A stretch of 64,000 nt of DNA from Methylotenera sp. (GTDB taxonomy: Bacteria > Pseudomonadota > Gammaproteobacteria > Burkholderiales > Methylophilaceae), in NCBI RefSeq assembly GCF_030684185.1, contig NZ_JAUXOY010000030.1:62001-126000 (forward strand), read 5' to 3'. Below, piece after piece: positions 1 to 10,898 of the stretch (the first letter of the stretch is position 1; each line of letters opens with the position of its first letter). The notes beneath the pieces are model-generated. The model worked only from the letters and a program-made list of their open reading frames with translations, had not been told where the DNA came from and did not search any database. Position numbers and translations under genes: made by a program.

Positions 1-1
1 A

Positions 2-409
2 CCATCACTCGCCTTTACGCGTATTGCAAGCATTGCTGAACTAGAGAAAAAATTAGCCGAAACTAATGGCCAGCCTGTAATGCTGGACTTTTACGCAGAC
101 TGGTGTGTAGCATGCAAGGAACTTGAAGACTTGACGTTTAGCGACCCGAAAGTTCAGCAGCAACTGCGAAACACAATGCTGCTACAAGTAGATGTCACTG
201 CCAATACTGATGAAGACAAAGCCCTGTTAAAACGCTTTGGCTTATACGGCCCTCCAGGCATTGCTTTTTTTAATGGTCATGGTCAGGAAATGACGACATT
301 AAAAACCGTAGGTTTTCAAAATGCAGACCGCTTTAGCGCTACGCTATCTAAGCGCGATAGCTGCATCGTCGCACCAAAATCAAGCGAAGATTCGACCGTA
401 CAATGTTAA
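2..409 (+). CDS. dsbD: Thiol:disulfide interchange protein DsbD, C-terminal part (cut by window edge)
   Basis: Only the C-terminal, periplasmic thioredoxin-like domain is in the window; the reading frame is open from base 2 with no stop before it, so the gene starts to the left. The redox motif WCVAC is visible after the typical DFYADW strand, and a GPPG cis-proline loop follows, as in the gamma domain of DsbD. In the family this domain takes electrons from the membrane domain and passes them to periplasmic partners that reduce disulfides, including in cytochrome c maturation. It overlaps the next gene by 7 bases (ATG inside its end), so the two thioredoxin-fold proteins are probably translated together. 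Confidence 0.88.
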   Translation, partial: PSLAFTRIASIAELEKKLAETNGQPVMLDFYADWCVACKELEDLTFSDPKVQQQLRNTMLLQVDVTANTDEDKALLKRFGLYGPPGIAFFNGHGQEMTTLKTVGFQNADRFSATLSKRDSCIVAPKSSEDSTVQC

Positions 410-957
410 AAAAAATCCTTTTGAACATTGGCTATCTCGCCATCATGTTAAGCCTTGGTTTTGCCATTTACTATTATTTTTTAAGCCCGAATGCTGCACT
501 TAAGAACCTGAAAACTGATTACAGCACACTTTCTACCCAAGAATTTTTTGCCGCAAAACTGCCCAATGAGCATGGTGTGAGCCAAAGTTTAAGTCAATAT
601 AAGGGTAAAATTATTGTGCTTAATTTTTGGGCTACCTGGTGTCCTCCTTGCCGCGAGGAAATGCCCGAACTTTCTGAGTTACATACAGAATATAAAAATA
701 AAAATGTCGTGGTATTGGGTATGGCGATTGATGAGTTAAGTCTGGTCAAAGAGTTTTCAGATGCCACTCCCGTAAGCTACCCATTACTTGCAGATGAAAA
801 CGAAGGGATGGCGCTTGCCAGCCATCTAGGTAATGATAAAGGTGTGCTGCCATACACTGTTATCATCAATATAGATGGCACTGTGGCTAATGCTTATTTT
901 GGCCGCATCAATAAACCGCTCTTAGCGTCCAGTCTAGATAAATTATTAGCGCATTAA
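403..957 (+). CDS. TlpA/ResA-type membrane-anchored thioredoxin
   Basis: 184 residues. A hydrophobic segment at about residues 5-27 anchors it in the inner membrane with the rest in the periplasm. The thioredoxin fold follows, with WCPPC (Cys80 and Cys83) after a NFWATW strand and a cis-proline region near LPYTVII. This is the AhpC/TSA-Redoxin type seen in TlpA and ResA, which reduce haem-binding cysteines or other periplasmic disulfides. It overlaps the end of dsbD and probably receives electrons from it. Cytochrome c maturation is the likely purpose in an organism with many c-type cytochromes, but the substrate is inferred. Confidence 0.85.
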   Translation: MLKKILLNIGYLAIMLSLGFAIYYYFLSPNAALKNLKTDYSTLSTQEFFAAKLPNEHGVSQSLSQYKGKIIVLNFWATWCPPCREEMPELSELHTEYKNKNVVVLGMAIDELSLVKEFSDATPVSYPLLADENEGMALASHLGNDKGVLPYTVIINIDGTVANAYFGRINKPLLASSLDKLLAH

Positions 958-1004
958 TTATGCATCATTTATAAAGATTCACTTAAGGCAACAATCAAAC
1001 ACTT

Positions 1005-1042
1005 AAATTAGCTAGTCTAAATTAGTTAAACTAAGCTAATTT
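1005..1042. repeat. AT-rich inverted repeat upstream of aroQ
   Basis: AAATTAGCT at 1005-1013 is repeated inverted as AGCTAATTT at 1034-1042, with TAGT/ACTA pairing inside it. It lies between the TlpA-like gene and aroQ. There is no GC-rich stem or T-run, so it is not a clear intrinsic terminator; a weak structure or operator is possible. Confidence 0.3.
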
Positions 1043-1149
1043 CGTTCAAATATACTAATGTCGCTGGACAAATCCTGCTAACTTCGGCAAACTTGCGCTT
1101 ATGAGTTACAGTAATTTACATTCTAAATCGTTCAAAAAATTGGTTGAAC

Positions 1150-1599
1150 ATGGCTGCTAAATCCATTTTAGTACTACATGGCCCCAACCTGAATTTATTG
1201 GGCTTACGTGAACCAGAGCATTATGGTAATGCCACGCTAGCTTCCATCAATCAAACGCTGTCAGATAATGCAAAACTGGCGGGCGTAGAATTAGAAGCTT
1301 TTCAAAGTAACGCCGAAGCTGATCTTGTCACTAAAATTCAAGCTATTGCAACAAAAAAAGTAGATTTTGTCATCATCAACCCCGCAGCTTATACGCATAC
1401 ATCGGTTGCCATGCGCGATGCTTTATCTGCCGTTAAAGTACCATTTATTGAAGTGCATTTATCTAATGTTTATGCACGTGAAGCGTTTAGACATCATTCT
1501 TATTTTTCTGATATTGCTGTTGGTGTAATTAGCGGGCTAGGTGCACATGGCTATTCGCTGGCGCTTGATTACGCAATTCGGCATATCAATCATTCTTAG
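1150..1599 (+). CDS. aroQ: 3-dehydroquinate dehydratase, type II
   Basis: About 149 residues, the usual size for the type II enzyme, which removes water from 3-dehydroquinate in the shikimate pathway in the cytoplasm. The signature HGPNLNLLG near the N-terminus, the catalytic tyrosine in REPEHYG and the histidine in [11 protein letters not shown] are all present. The ATG at 1150 is preferred; a TTG six bases upstream would add two residues, and neither has a strong ribosome-binding site. The gene precedes accB and accC, an arrangement common in proteobacteria. Confidence 0.95.
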   Translation: MAAKSILVLHGPNLNLLGLREPEHYGNATLASINQTLSDNAKLAGVELEAFQSNAEADLVTKIQAIATKKVDFVIINPAAYTHTSVAMRDALSAVKVPFIEVHLSNVYAREAFRHHSYFSDIAVGVISGLGAHGYSLALDYAIRHINHS

Positions 1600-1649
1600 C
1601 AATTAATATCGTTATTAACTAAAATTTTCCTAGAATTTCAGAGGGTATT

Positions 1650-2114
1650 ATGGACTTACGCAAACTTAAAAAACTAATCGATCTTGTTGAAGAATCAGGT
1701 ATCGCTGAACTTGAACTGACAGAAGAAGGTGAAACGGTACGTATTAGCCGCAACTTTACTTCTAGCACACCTGCTCAGCAGCATTATGCTAATTATGCGC
1801 CTGCTCAATATGCAGCTGCACCTCAATCACAAGCACCGCAGGCACCAACAGCGATAGCAGAAGCGCCTGTGGTTGAAGAAGGCCATGCCGTTAAATCCCC
1901 GATGGTAGGTACGTTTTATCGTTCGTCTTCTCCTGATTCAAAAGCATTTGTTGAAGTAGGCGACACCGTTGCAGTAGGCGACACACTTTGTATTATTGAA
2001 GCGATGAAATTATTAAATGAGATTGAATCAGACAAAGCTGGTGTCGTTAAGAAAATCTTAGTCGATAATGGCCTAGCGGTTGAATACGGCGAACCTCTCT
2101 TTATTATTGCCTAA
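1650..2114 (+). CDS. accB: Biotin carboxyl carrier protein of acetyl-CoA carboxylase
   Basis: 154 residues. It has an N-terminal oligomerisation helix region, a flexible Ala/Pro/Gln-rich linker at about residues 40-75 and a C-terminal biotinyl domain. The biotin attachment motif [10 protein letters not shown] places the modified lysine at residue 120; EAMKMMN is the commoner form. It carries the carboxyl group from AccC to the carboxyltransferase in the first step of fatty acid synthesis. The ATG follows a GAGGG site 5 bases upstream. accC follows after 27 bases, in the usual accBC operon. Confidence 0.96.
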   Translation: MDLRKLKKLIDLVEESGIAELELTEEGETVRISRNFTSSTPAQQHYANYAPAQYAAAPQSQAPQAPTAIAEAPVVEEGHAVKSPMVGTFYRSSSPDSKAFVEVGDTVAVGDTLCIIEAMKLLNEIESDKAGVVKKILVDNGLAVEYGEPLFIIA

Positions 2115-2141
2115 TAATTTATAAAAACAGGATTTATTAAC

Positions 2142-3497
2142 ATGGCTATGTTCGACAAAATCTTAATCGCTAACCGAGGCGAAATCGCTCTGCGCGTACA
2201 GCGTGCATGTCGCGAACTTGGTATCAGAACGGTTGCTGTACACTCTGAAGCTGACCGTGAAGCCAAATATGTAAAATTAGCAGATGAGTCTGTGTGTATC
2301 GGCCCTGCGCCTTCAGGCCAAAGCTACCTGAATATTCCTGCTGTCATCAGCGCTGCTGAAGTCACAGACGCGCAAGCGATACACCCAGGTTATGGCTTTT
2401 TATCAGAAAACGCAGATTTTGCGGAACGCGTAGAACAAAGCGGCTTTGTATTTATTGGCCCACGCGCTGAAACGATTCGCTTGATGGGTGACAAAGTGTC
2501 TGCCAAAGATGCAATGAAAAAAGCGGGAGTACCTTGTGTGCCAGGTTCAGAAGGCGCGCTTTCTGACGACCCAGCTGAAATCATTAAAACTGCTAAACAA
2601 GTAGGTTATCCGGTCATTATCAAAGCAGCTGGCGGCGGCGGCGGCCGAGGTATGCGCGTGGTGCACACTGAAGCCGCGTTAATCGCATCGGTGAATATGA
2701 CCAAAGCTGAAGCACAAGCCGCATTTGGTAACCCAGTGGTTTACATGGAAAAATATCTGGAAAAACCACGCCATATTGAAATTCAAGTATTAGCTGATCA
2801 ACATGGCAATGCAGTGTTTTTAGGCGAGCGTGATTGCTCTATGCAACGACGTCATCAAAAAATCATTGAGGAAGCGCCGGCACCACTGTTAAACACCAGA
2901 TTACGCGACAAAATTGGTGAACGTTGTGCTGAAGCTTGCCGTAAAATTAAATATCGTGGTGCAGGTACGTTTGAATTTTTATATGAAAATAATGAATTTT
3001 ATTTCATTGAAATGAATACCCGCTTGCAAGTCGAACATACGGTAACAGAAATGATTACCGGTATCGATTTAGTGCAACAGCAAATTTTTGTGGCGGCTGG
3101 TGAGAAACTTAAATTCCGCCAAAAAGACGTTGTGCTTAAAGGACATGCCATTGAATGCCGCCTAAATGCAGAAGACCCCTACAGCTTTGTACCATCCCCG
3201 GGGAAAATTACCACGTTCCATATGCCAGGTGGCCCAGGGGTTCGCATTGATACACATGCTTATGCAGGATACACGGTTCCACCGCACTATGATTCCATGA
3301 TAGGTAAACTTATCACCTATGGAGATACGCGTGACCAGGCAATTGCACGTATGCGTATTGCATTATCTGAAATGATGATAGGTGGCATCAGTACTAATGT
3401 GGCACTGCATGCAGATTTAATGGCAGACGCCGCTTTTCATTTAGGTGGTACTAGTATTCACTACCTAGAACAGAAACTTGGCATCTACAATAAATAA
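2142..3497 (+). CDS. accC: Biotin carboxylase subunit of acetyl-CoA carboxylase
   Basis: 451 residues, matching the family length. The order is the N-terminal pre-ATP-grasp domain ([14 protein letters not shown]), the glycine-rich ATP loop [12 protein letters not shown] near residue 165, the central ATP-grasp domain with the [10 protein letters not shown] signature, and the C-terminal domain. The enzyme carboxylates the biotin on AccB using ATP and bicarbonate in the cytoplasm. It lies directly after accB and is expected to be co-transcribed and stoichiometrically coupled with it. Confidence 0.97.
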   Translation: MAMFDKILIANRGEIALRVQRACRELGIRTVAVHSEADREAKYVKLADESVCIGPAPSGQSYLNIPAVISAAEVTDAQAIHPGYGFLSENADFAERVEQSGFVFIGPRAETIRLMGDKVSAKDAMKKAGVPCVPGSEGALSDDPAEIIKTAKQVGYPVIIKAAGGGGGRGMRVVHTEAALIASVNMTKAEAQAAFGNPVVYMEKYLEKPRHIEIQVLADQHGNAVFLGERDCSMQRRHQKIIEEAPAPLLNTRLRDKIGERCAEACRKIKYRGAGTFEFLYENNEFYFIEMNTRLQVEHTVTEMITGIDLVQQQIFVAAGEKLKFRQKDVVLKGHAIECRLNAEDPYSFVPSPGKITTFHMPGGPGVRIDTHAYAGYTVPPHYDSMIGKLITYGDTRDQAIARMRIALSEMMIGGISTNVALHADLMADAAFHLGGTSIHYLEQKLGIYNK

Positions 3498-3535
3498 TTG
3501 TTTAAAATTATCATCATAAGTAAGTTAGGTTTTGC

Positions 3536-4423
3536 ATGGCTTGGGTATCGTTAAAAATTGAAGCACAAGACAACACTGCTGATTTAATTAGCGATACGCT
3601 CATGACGCAAGGTGCACTGTCTGCAATTATTGAAGATGCCAACGCAGACACGCTTGATGAGCAGCCGATTTTTGGCGAGCCTGGCGACCCGCCACCGGGT
3701 ATTTGGCAACAAAACTTAGTCAGCGCCCTGTTTGATGAAGGCATAGATGTTGTAAAAGTAATGGCGGATTTGCAACAACAAACCAAATTACACAACCTGC
3801 AATACACCACTGAAATTATCCAGGAGCAAGATTGGGTGCGCGCAACACAGTCGCAATTTGAACCCATTAAAATTAACGATCATTTATGGATAGTGCCTAC
3901 ATGGCACAGCGCACCGAATGCAGACGCGATTAATATTGTACTTGACCCAGGCCTAGCCTTTGGTACTGGGAGCCACCCTACCACCCATCTATGCCTGGCT
4001 TGGCTCACACAAACAGTCTCTGCGCAAGACACCGTATTAGATTACGGTTGCGGTTCGGGTATTTTAGCGATTGCAGCAAAAAAACTAGGCGCTTCAAGCG
4101 TTGTGGGTACTGATATTGACGCACAAGCGATTCAATCCAGCGTTTACAACGCCGAGCAAAACAGCGTAATAGCTGAGTTTTATCATGCAAGTAAATATCA
4201 AACACGTGAATTTGATATTGTTGTCGCAAATATTCTATCTAGCGCACTCAGTGTATTGGCGCCAGCACTGGCAAAATCATGCAAATCGGGTGGTAAAATT
4301 GCGCTTTCCGGCATATTAAAAGAGCAAGCTTCTGACGTTTCTGCAATTTATGCAGAATGGTTTAATATGCAAGCGCCACAAATAATGGATTCATGGGTGT
4401 TGCTCACCGGCACTAAAAAATGA
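3536..4423 (+). CDS. prmA: Ribosomal protein L11 methyltransferase
   Basis: 295 residues. An N-terminal L11-recognition domain precedes a class I SAM-dependent methyltransferase domain; the SAM-binding motif DYGCGSGILAIAAKKLGA is near residue 170, and DPGLAFGTGSHPTT is the PrmA-typical segment just before it. The product trimethylates residues of ribosomal protein L11. accBC-prmA is a frequent gene order in proteobacteria. The stop codon overlaps the ATG of the next gene (ATGA), implying translational coupling. Confidence 0.95.
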   Translation: MAWVSLKIEAQDNTADLISDTLMTQGALSAIIEDANADTLDEQPIFGEPGDPPPGIWQQNLVSALFDEGIDVVKVMADLQQQTKLHNLQYTTEIIQEQDWVRATQSQFEPIKINDHLWIVPTWHSAPNADAINIVLDPGLAFGTGSHPTTHLCLAWLTQTVSAQDTVLDYGCGSGILAIAAKKLGASSVVGTDIDAQAIQSSVYNAEQNSVIAEFYHASKYQTREFDIVVANILSSALSVLAPALAKSCKSGGKIALSGILKEQASDVSAIYAEWFNMQAPQIMDSWVLLTGTKK

Positions 4424-5247
4424 CCCACATTACCAACTGCCCTTCTTGCAACACGCAATTTATTGTTACGGATGAACAGCTTAGCCAACATAATGGCAAA
4501 GTGCGTTGTGGCCAGTGCTTTAATGTATTTGATGCAACCAAAGAGCTGGTTGATTTAGAAGATTATACCAAGACTGATTTAAATGCTGTAAATGATGATG
4601 AAACAGAAATTCAAACTGCAGCTTCTGAATATGAATTAAGCAAGGCCGCTACTGAACCACCAAGCAAATCCCTAGCCAGTGAAGCTGACGACATTGTAAA
4701 TAAAGCCTTGCTTCAGGATAGCCAATCTACATATTTTAACGTTGACGATAAAAAAAATGAATCGAAAAACACCCTTCTCAGCTGGCTAAAAAGCCTGTTT
4801 GCATTGGTTTTATTGCTTGCAGCGATTGCGCAGAGTATTTATTTTTTTCGCACAGAAATTGCGCTTTATTACCCAAATCTCAAACCGTATCTTGCGCTTG
4901 CGTGTCAAAAAATTGCTTGCAGTGTTGATTTACCTAAAGAAATTGAATTTATCATCATTGATGATTCGGATATGCAAGAAGATGCAGATTACGCTGGCTT
5001 GATTCATTTATCCAGCACCTTAATCAATCAAGCCAACTTCAGCCAAGCTTATCCCAATATTGAGCTGACACTTACGGATATTAATGATAAACCTAAATTA
5101 AGACGCACATTCAAACCTAAAGAATATCTGCCCGAACATACTGATATTGCAAATGGCTTAGCCGGCGGCGCTGAAGTTAAAGTGAAGCTCGCAATTACGG
5201 CCACAGGTGAATCCGTTGCCGGCTATCGCATAGCGGTCCACTACTAA
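4420..5247 (+). CDS. Zinc-ribbon (MJ0042 type) and DUF3426 membrane protein
   Basis: 275 residues. The N-terminus carries a CPSC...CGQC zinc ribbon of the MJ0042 type (residues about 7-32), then an acidic low-complexity linker, one membrane segment at about residues 122-145, and a C-terminal domain of the DUF3426 kind. Such proteins are common next to prmA in betaproteobacteria, but their biochemical role is not established. The ribbon is predicted to face the cytoplasm and the DUF3426 part the periplasm. It overlaps prmA by 4 bases and ends the operon. Confidence 0.8.
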   Translation: MTHITNCPSCNTQFIVTDEQLSQHNGKVRCGQCFNVFDATKELVDLEDYTKTDLNAVNDDETEIQTAASEYELSKAATEPPSKSLASEADDIVNKALLQDSQSTYFNVDDKKNESKNTLLSWLKSLFALVLLLAAIAQSIYFFRTEIALYYPNLKPYLALACQKIACSVDLPKEIEFIIIDDSDMQEDADYAGLIHLSSTLINQANFSQAYPNIELTLTDINDKPKLRRTFKPKEYLPEHTDIANGLAGGAEVKVKLAITATGESVAGYRIAVHY

Positions 5248-5416
5248 AAACCTTTGCTAATGGTCTTAAGCGCTTTTCTGTTAGCAGGCGTGATAATCTA
5301 ATGAAAATCATTAGCCTTCTTTAATTGGTTTACATAGCTTGCTTTTGCAACGGCTCTGTATTATCTAAGTCATAGATTGTGTATGACTTAATTAATCAAC
5401 TTACAGGAGATTTATC

Positions 5417-5488
5417 ATGTGGACAACACCAGCAGCTACTGAAATGCGTTTTGGTTTCGAAGTTACAATGTACGTTTGCAATCGCTAA
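5417..5488 (+). CDS. pqqA: PQQ precursor peptide PqqA (orphan copy)
   Basis: A 23-residue ORF starting MWTTPAATE, with Glu15 and Tyr19 in the invariant E-x3-Y spacing (EVTMY). These two residues are the ones cross-linked to build pyrroloquinoline quinone. AGGAG lies 8 bases before the ATG. Family knowledge: PqqA peptides are 22-30 residues and are normally followed by pqqBCDE; here a terminator follows at once and no other pqq gene is in the window. PQQ is the cofactor of the methanol dehydrogenase encoded at 61.6 kb. A stand-alone pqqA could set precursor dosage independently of the biosynthetic enzymes. Confidence 0.93.
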   Translation: MWTTPAATEMRFGFEVTMYVCNR

Positions 5489-5510
5489 TATTTAGCTGAT
5501 AGCAAGTAAA

Positions 5511-5533
5511 AAGGCGCTTAATGCGCCTTTTTT
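5511..5533. terminator. Intrinsic terminator after pqqA, probably bidirectional
   Basis: AAGGCGC at 5511-5517 pairs with GCGCCTT at 5523-5529 across a 5-base loop, with T-runs on both strands (a run of A before it, a run of T after it). It separates pqqA from the convergent oxyR. Confidence 0.85.
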
Positions 5534-5587
5534 AGTTTTTACTGCCAATATTACAGCGTCCTTTTGATTTTTACTGCCATCTACGTA

Positions 5588-6490
5588 CTAATGAATCAAA
5601 TGCATAAAATCCGAATTAATCGCTTTAATCGCCTCAGCAATTTTTTCTACCGCTTCTAACCTCACAAAGCTTTTACGCCATGCAATCGCGATGCGCCTAG
5701 TGGGTGCTGGACTTATGAACGGGATTACTTTAATGAGCGGATTGTTATACCGCTCTGCTGTAGCCGAACAAGGCAGTACAGTAATACCCAAATTTGATGC
5801 CACCATATTGCGTATAGTTTCTAACGAATTGCCCTGCAATACCTCACCTTTACGAGATAACTCCGGGCAGGCTTGCGTCACTTGGTTACTAAAGCAATGA
5901 CCGCTATTAAGTAACAACACTTTTTCTTCTGATAACTCTTCTGGCCTGATGGATTTTCGTTGCGCCCAGTGATGCTGGCAAGGTACCACTACATCAAACT
6001 CCTCGTCATACAAGGCTCGATATTGTAGGCCTGGCACTTCAAATGGCAGCGCAATAATTGCAACATCTATCACGCCGTTTCGTAGCTGCGCTTCCAAATT
6101 AGCCGTCAGGTTCTCTTCCACCTCTAGGGGCATATCAGGCGCTATTTTTCGCAAAATTGGAATAATCTCTGGCAATAGGTATGGGCCGACAGAATGAATC
6201 ATGCCAAGTTTCAATGTGCCTTTAAGCTGGTTTTTACCAAGCTCTGCTATTTGCTTAATGAGCGAAGTTTCTTCCAACACTTTTGAGGCTTGTTCTACTA
6301 TTTTTGCGCCAATTTCTGTCATGCTGACATCGGTGCGGCTACGTTCAAAAATGATGACTTTCAACTCTTCTTCCAGCTTTTTGATTGCCAAACTTAGTGC
6401 AGGCTGAGAAACAAAACATTTTTCAGCCGCTCGTCTAAAGTTACGCTCTTGCGCTACCGCTACTATAAATTTTAATTCTGTGAGGCTCAT
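5588..6490 (-). CDS. oxyR: Hydrogen peroxide sensor and LysR-type regulator OxyR
   Basis: 300 residues: an N-terminal LysR winged helix-turn-helix (about residues 1-60) and a periplasmic-binding-protein-like regulatory domain. The two peroxide-sensing cysteines fall exactly at Cys199 (NSGHCF) and Cys208 (TQACPE), the E. coli OxyR numbers; they form a disulfide on oxidation in that protein. It is divergent from katG, and the intergenic region holds a candidate OxyR site. It most likely activates katG under peroxide stress and may repress itself. Confidence 0.94.
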   Translation of the reverse strand: MSLTELKFIVAVAQERNFRRAAEKCFVSQPALSLAIKKLEEELKVIIFERSRTDVSMTEIGAKIVEQASKVLEETSLIKQIAELGKNQLKGTLKLGMIHSVGPYLLPEIIPILRKIAPDMPLEVEENLTANLEAQLRNGVIDVAIIALPFEVPGLQYRALYDEEFDVVVPCQHHWAQRKSIRPEELSEEKVLLLNSGHCFSNQVTQACPELSRKGEVLQGNSLETIRNMVASNLGITVLPCSATAERYNNPLIKVIPFISPAPTRRIAIAWRKSFVRLEAVEKIAEAIKAINSDFMHLIH

Positions 6491-6525
6491 ATAAATTAAC
6501 GTTAAATGATTTGCTTAATCATACA

Positions 6526-6546
6526 TTGATAAATTTAATTTATCAA
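6526..6546. promoter_or_regulatory. Candidate OxyR operator between oxyR and katG
   Basis: A perfect 21-bp palindrome with one central base. Its inner 17 bases, GATAAATTTAATTTATC (6528-6544), keep the GATA-x-TT-n-AA-x-TATC framework of the 17-bp OxyR motif known from E. coli. A second half-like TTGATTTATC follows about 27 bases later. The palindrome sits 36 bases upstream of the oxyR start and before the katG leader. Confidence 0.6.
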
Positions 6547-6637
6547 CTACATCAAAACATACAATTATACAAATTGATTTATCCGCTCTAAAATGATCCT
6601 CTGGCATCGAAAATGATGAATACTCAAGGAGTACAAC

Positions 6638-6712
6638 ATGATTAACAAAATGATTGCAACTACCTGCCAAGAGCTGATTGAACTACTGGCTAACTATGCT
6701 GCAAATAACTAA
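6638..6712 (+). CDS. Putative 24-residue micro-ORF upstream of katG
   Basis: ATG at 6638 has an excellent ribosome-binding site (AAGGAG at 6626-6631). The peptide begins MINKMIATT and has one cysteine followed by an amphipathic LIELLANYA stretch. It lies in the katG leader on the same strand. I do not recognise the family; it may be a small stress peptide, a leader peptide, or a chance ORF. The strong site and the position downstream of the candidate OxyR operator favour translation. Confidence 0.45.
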   Translation: MINKMIATTCQELIELLANYAANN

Positions 6713-6830
6713 TGAATCATTAATTAACAAATTTTTATCCACTTTTTAATATTAAAATTTTCTTGATTGAACGATGTGCAATAGACAACAAGTATTGGCC
6801 CTTAACTTCATACTGCAAAAGGAAATAATT

Positions 6831-9069
<2,239 letters not shown>

Positions 9070-9151
9070 TCACTGAAAATTGCAAGGACGCTTTGTGGGA
9101 CACAGGCGTTAGGCATAACTGGCTAAGTTATTATTTGCTAAGTCATTACTG

Positions 9152-9189
9152 AGTCTGCCCCGAAGTGATAAATTGGGGCAGACTTTTTT
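9152..9189 (+). terminator. Intrinsic terminator downstream of katG
   Basis: A perfect 10-bp stem, AGTCTGCCCC (9152-9161) with GGGGCAGACT (9175-9184), is followed by a run of T. Confidence 0.88.
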
Positions 9190-9289
9190 ATTTATTCTAT
9201 TCAAGGTAAGCTTTCAACCTAACTAAAATAAACAATTAACACCAATTCTAAAATAACCAAATTAACACTTAAATTATCGAACTGGAAAA

Positions 9290-9457
9290 ATGATGAAAAT
9301 GTGGCAATGCGCGGTATGTGGTTTTGTATATGAAGAAGAAAAAGGCTGGCCTGAAGATGGCATTATGCCTGGGACAAGCTGGGAAGATGTGCCTGCAGAT
9401 TGGGCATGTCCTGAATGTGGCGTAACTAAAGCTGAATTTGATATGGTTGAATTTTAA
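9290..9457 (+). CDS. Rubredoxin
   Basis: 55 residues. The two iron-binding knuckles are CAVC (Cys7, Cys10) and CPEC (Cys40, Cys43), with the family-typical [16 protein letters not shown] stretch between them. Rubredoxins are one-electron carriers in the cytoplasm with a single Fe(Cys)4 centre. Alternative starts exist at 9293 and 9299; the last, giving MWQCAVCG, would be the commonest N-terminus. It stands alone after katG, so a role in peroxide or oxygen defence is possible, but the context does not prove it. Confidence 0.95.
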   Translation: MMKMWQCAVCGFVYEEEKGWPEDGIMPGTSWEDVPADWACPECGVTKAEFDMVEF

Positions 9458-9644
9458 TTACAAAATTTGGCTAAACGGGTGCTTTCTTCATCTGTAGAAA
9501 ATTAAAAACCGCACTCATTATATTTATTAAAAGTGAGTGCAAAGATTTAATTTTTAAACTGCTATATTAAGCGGTCTCTAATCTTAAGATATCCTTAAGC
9601 TAAGCCGGCTATCCTGCATACCTATTGTTAATAGAGAGTTTTTC

Positions 9645-10898
9645 ATGCGCAATAAATTAAATGTCGCCCTGATTGTTCTGTTGTTATCTCCTATGCTGGT
9701 ATTTGGCGAGGAACTTACGCAACCAGACAATAATCATCTTGATGAATTAAAAGTAAACTCAAATTTGCAATTGCGTGATGTCTTAGAAAAGACCATCGCC
9801 CGTAATCCTATGCAGTCCACGTTGCAGTCGCGAGAATCCGTACTCAATGCTAAAAAAATAATTGCAAATTCTATGTTGCCTGCTGCGCCAGCAATTAGCT
9901 TGGGGCATCAAAATGATGTGCTGGGCAGCGGCCGAGGAGAACGCGAATGGCAAGCAGATTTGGAAGTGCCGGTATGGCTGCCGAATCAGCGTAACAACCG
10001 TTTAAAAGTGGCGGATGCAACGCAATCTAGCGTGAGCGCGAATCGTGAAAGTTTGAAACTACATGTAGCGGGCTTATTACGCGACGCCGTTTGGGATATT
10101 GCCATTAATAACAATAATGTTGCGCTGACTTCAAATAAATTAGCTGTCGCAAGCAAATTACAGCAAGACGTTGAAAAACGCTACCAAGCGGGAGAATCTG
10201 CCAAAACAGATGCCATGCTCGCGCAACAGGAAACATTACGCGCCAAGAAAGAACAACTTCGCGCAGAAGCTGAGTTAATGCATGCACGCCATCGCTATTA
10301 TCTACTCACTGGGTTGCGCGAAATCCCTGCTAACTTTGAAGAGAAGCAATCGGCTTTAGAAGATTACAGTCAGTCGTCTATTTGGGCTGAAGCACAATCT
10401 AAAGTGGGGTTGGCGGAAACCGAGCGTGATTTGGCACAAGTGGAAAGCCATGAAAATTTACAAGTGCTATTCAATATGCGCAGTACAAAAGGCGCTTTCG
10501 ATAATATGTCAAATGAGAGCGTTGGCGTAAAAGTACGTATTCCGTTTGGGGGTGACTCACGTGCAGCGCCTATTAAAGCTGCTGCGGAGCTGGGGGTTGG
10601 TAACGCACTGACCGAGCGGGAAACACTGAGAAATGCTCTGGAAACAATGATGCATGAAGCAGAGCATAATTTAAGTGTGAGCCGAGCAGAGCTTGCTATA
10701 GCGAGTAAACAATATGAAATTGCTAAAGAAAGCGTTACTTTAGCGGAAAAGTCTTTTCAATTAGGCGAATCTGATCTGGTAAGTTTAATGCGTGTGCAAG
10801 CACTAACTTACGAGGCGGAACGTGCCTTTACTACTCGAGAAATTCAATTGCAGTGGGATATCGCCCGCTATAACCAAGCTGTAGGAGCACTTCCATGA
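9645..10898 (+). CDS. Outer-membrane efflux channel (TolC family, CzcC/CusC-like)
   Basis: 417 residues with a Sec signal peptide (cleavage probably after VFGEE or just before) and two long helical repeat regions rich in Ala, Glu and Lys with coiled-coil character, as in TolC-family exit ducts. It is the first gene of a three-component heavy-metal efflux operon; its stop overlaps the ATG of the adaptor gene (ATGA). The metal cannot be told from this protein. Confidence 0.88.
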   Translation: MRNKLNVALIVLLLSPMLVFGEELTQPDNNHLDELKVNSNLQLRDVLEKTIARNPMQSTLQSRESVLNAKKIIANSMLPAAPAISLGHQNDVLGSGRGEREWQADLEVPVWLPNQRNNRLKVADATQSSVSANRESLKLHVAGLLRDAVWDIAINNNNVALTSNKLAVASKLQQDVEKRYQAGESAKTDAMLAQQETLRAKKEQLRAEAELMHARHRYYLLTGLREIPANFEEKQSALEDYSQSSIWAEAQSKVGLAETERDLAQVESHENLQVLFNMRSTKGAFDNMSNESVGVKVRIPFGGDSRAAPIKAAAELGVGNALTERETLRNALETMMHEAEHNLSVSRAELAIASKQYEIAKESVTLAEKSFQLGESDLVSLMRVQALTYEAERAFTTREIQLQWDIARYNQAVGALP

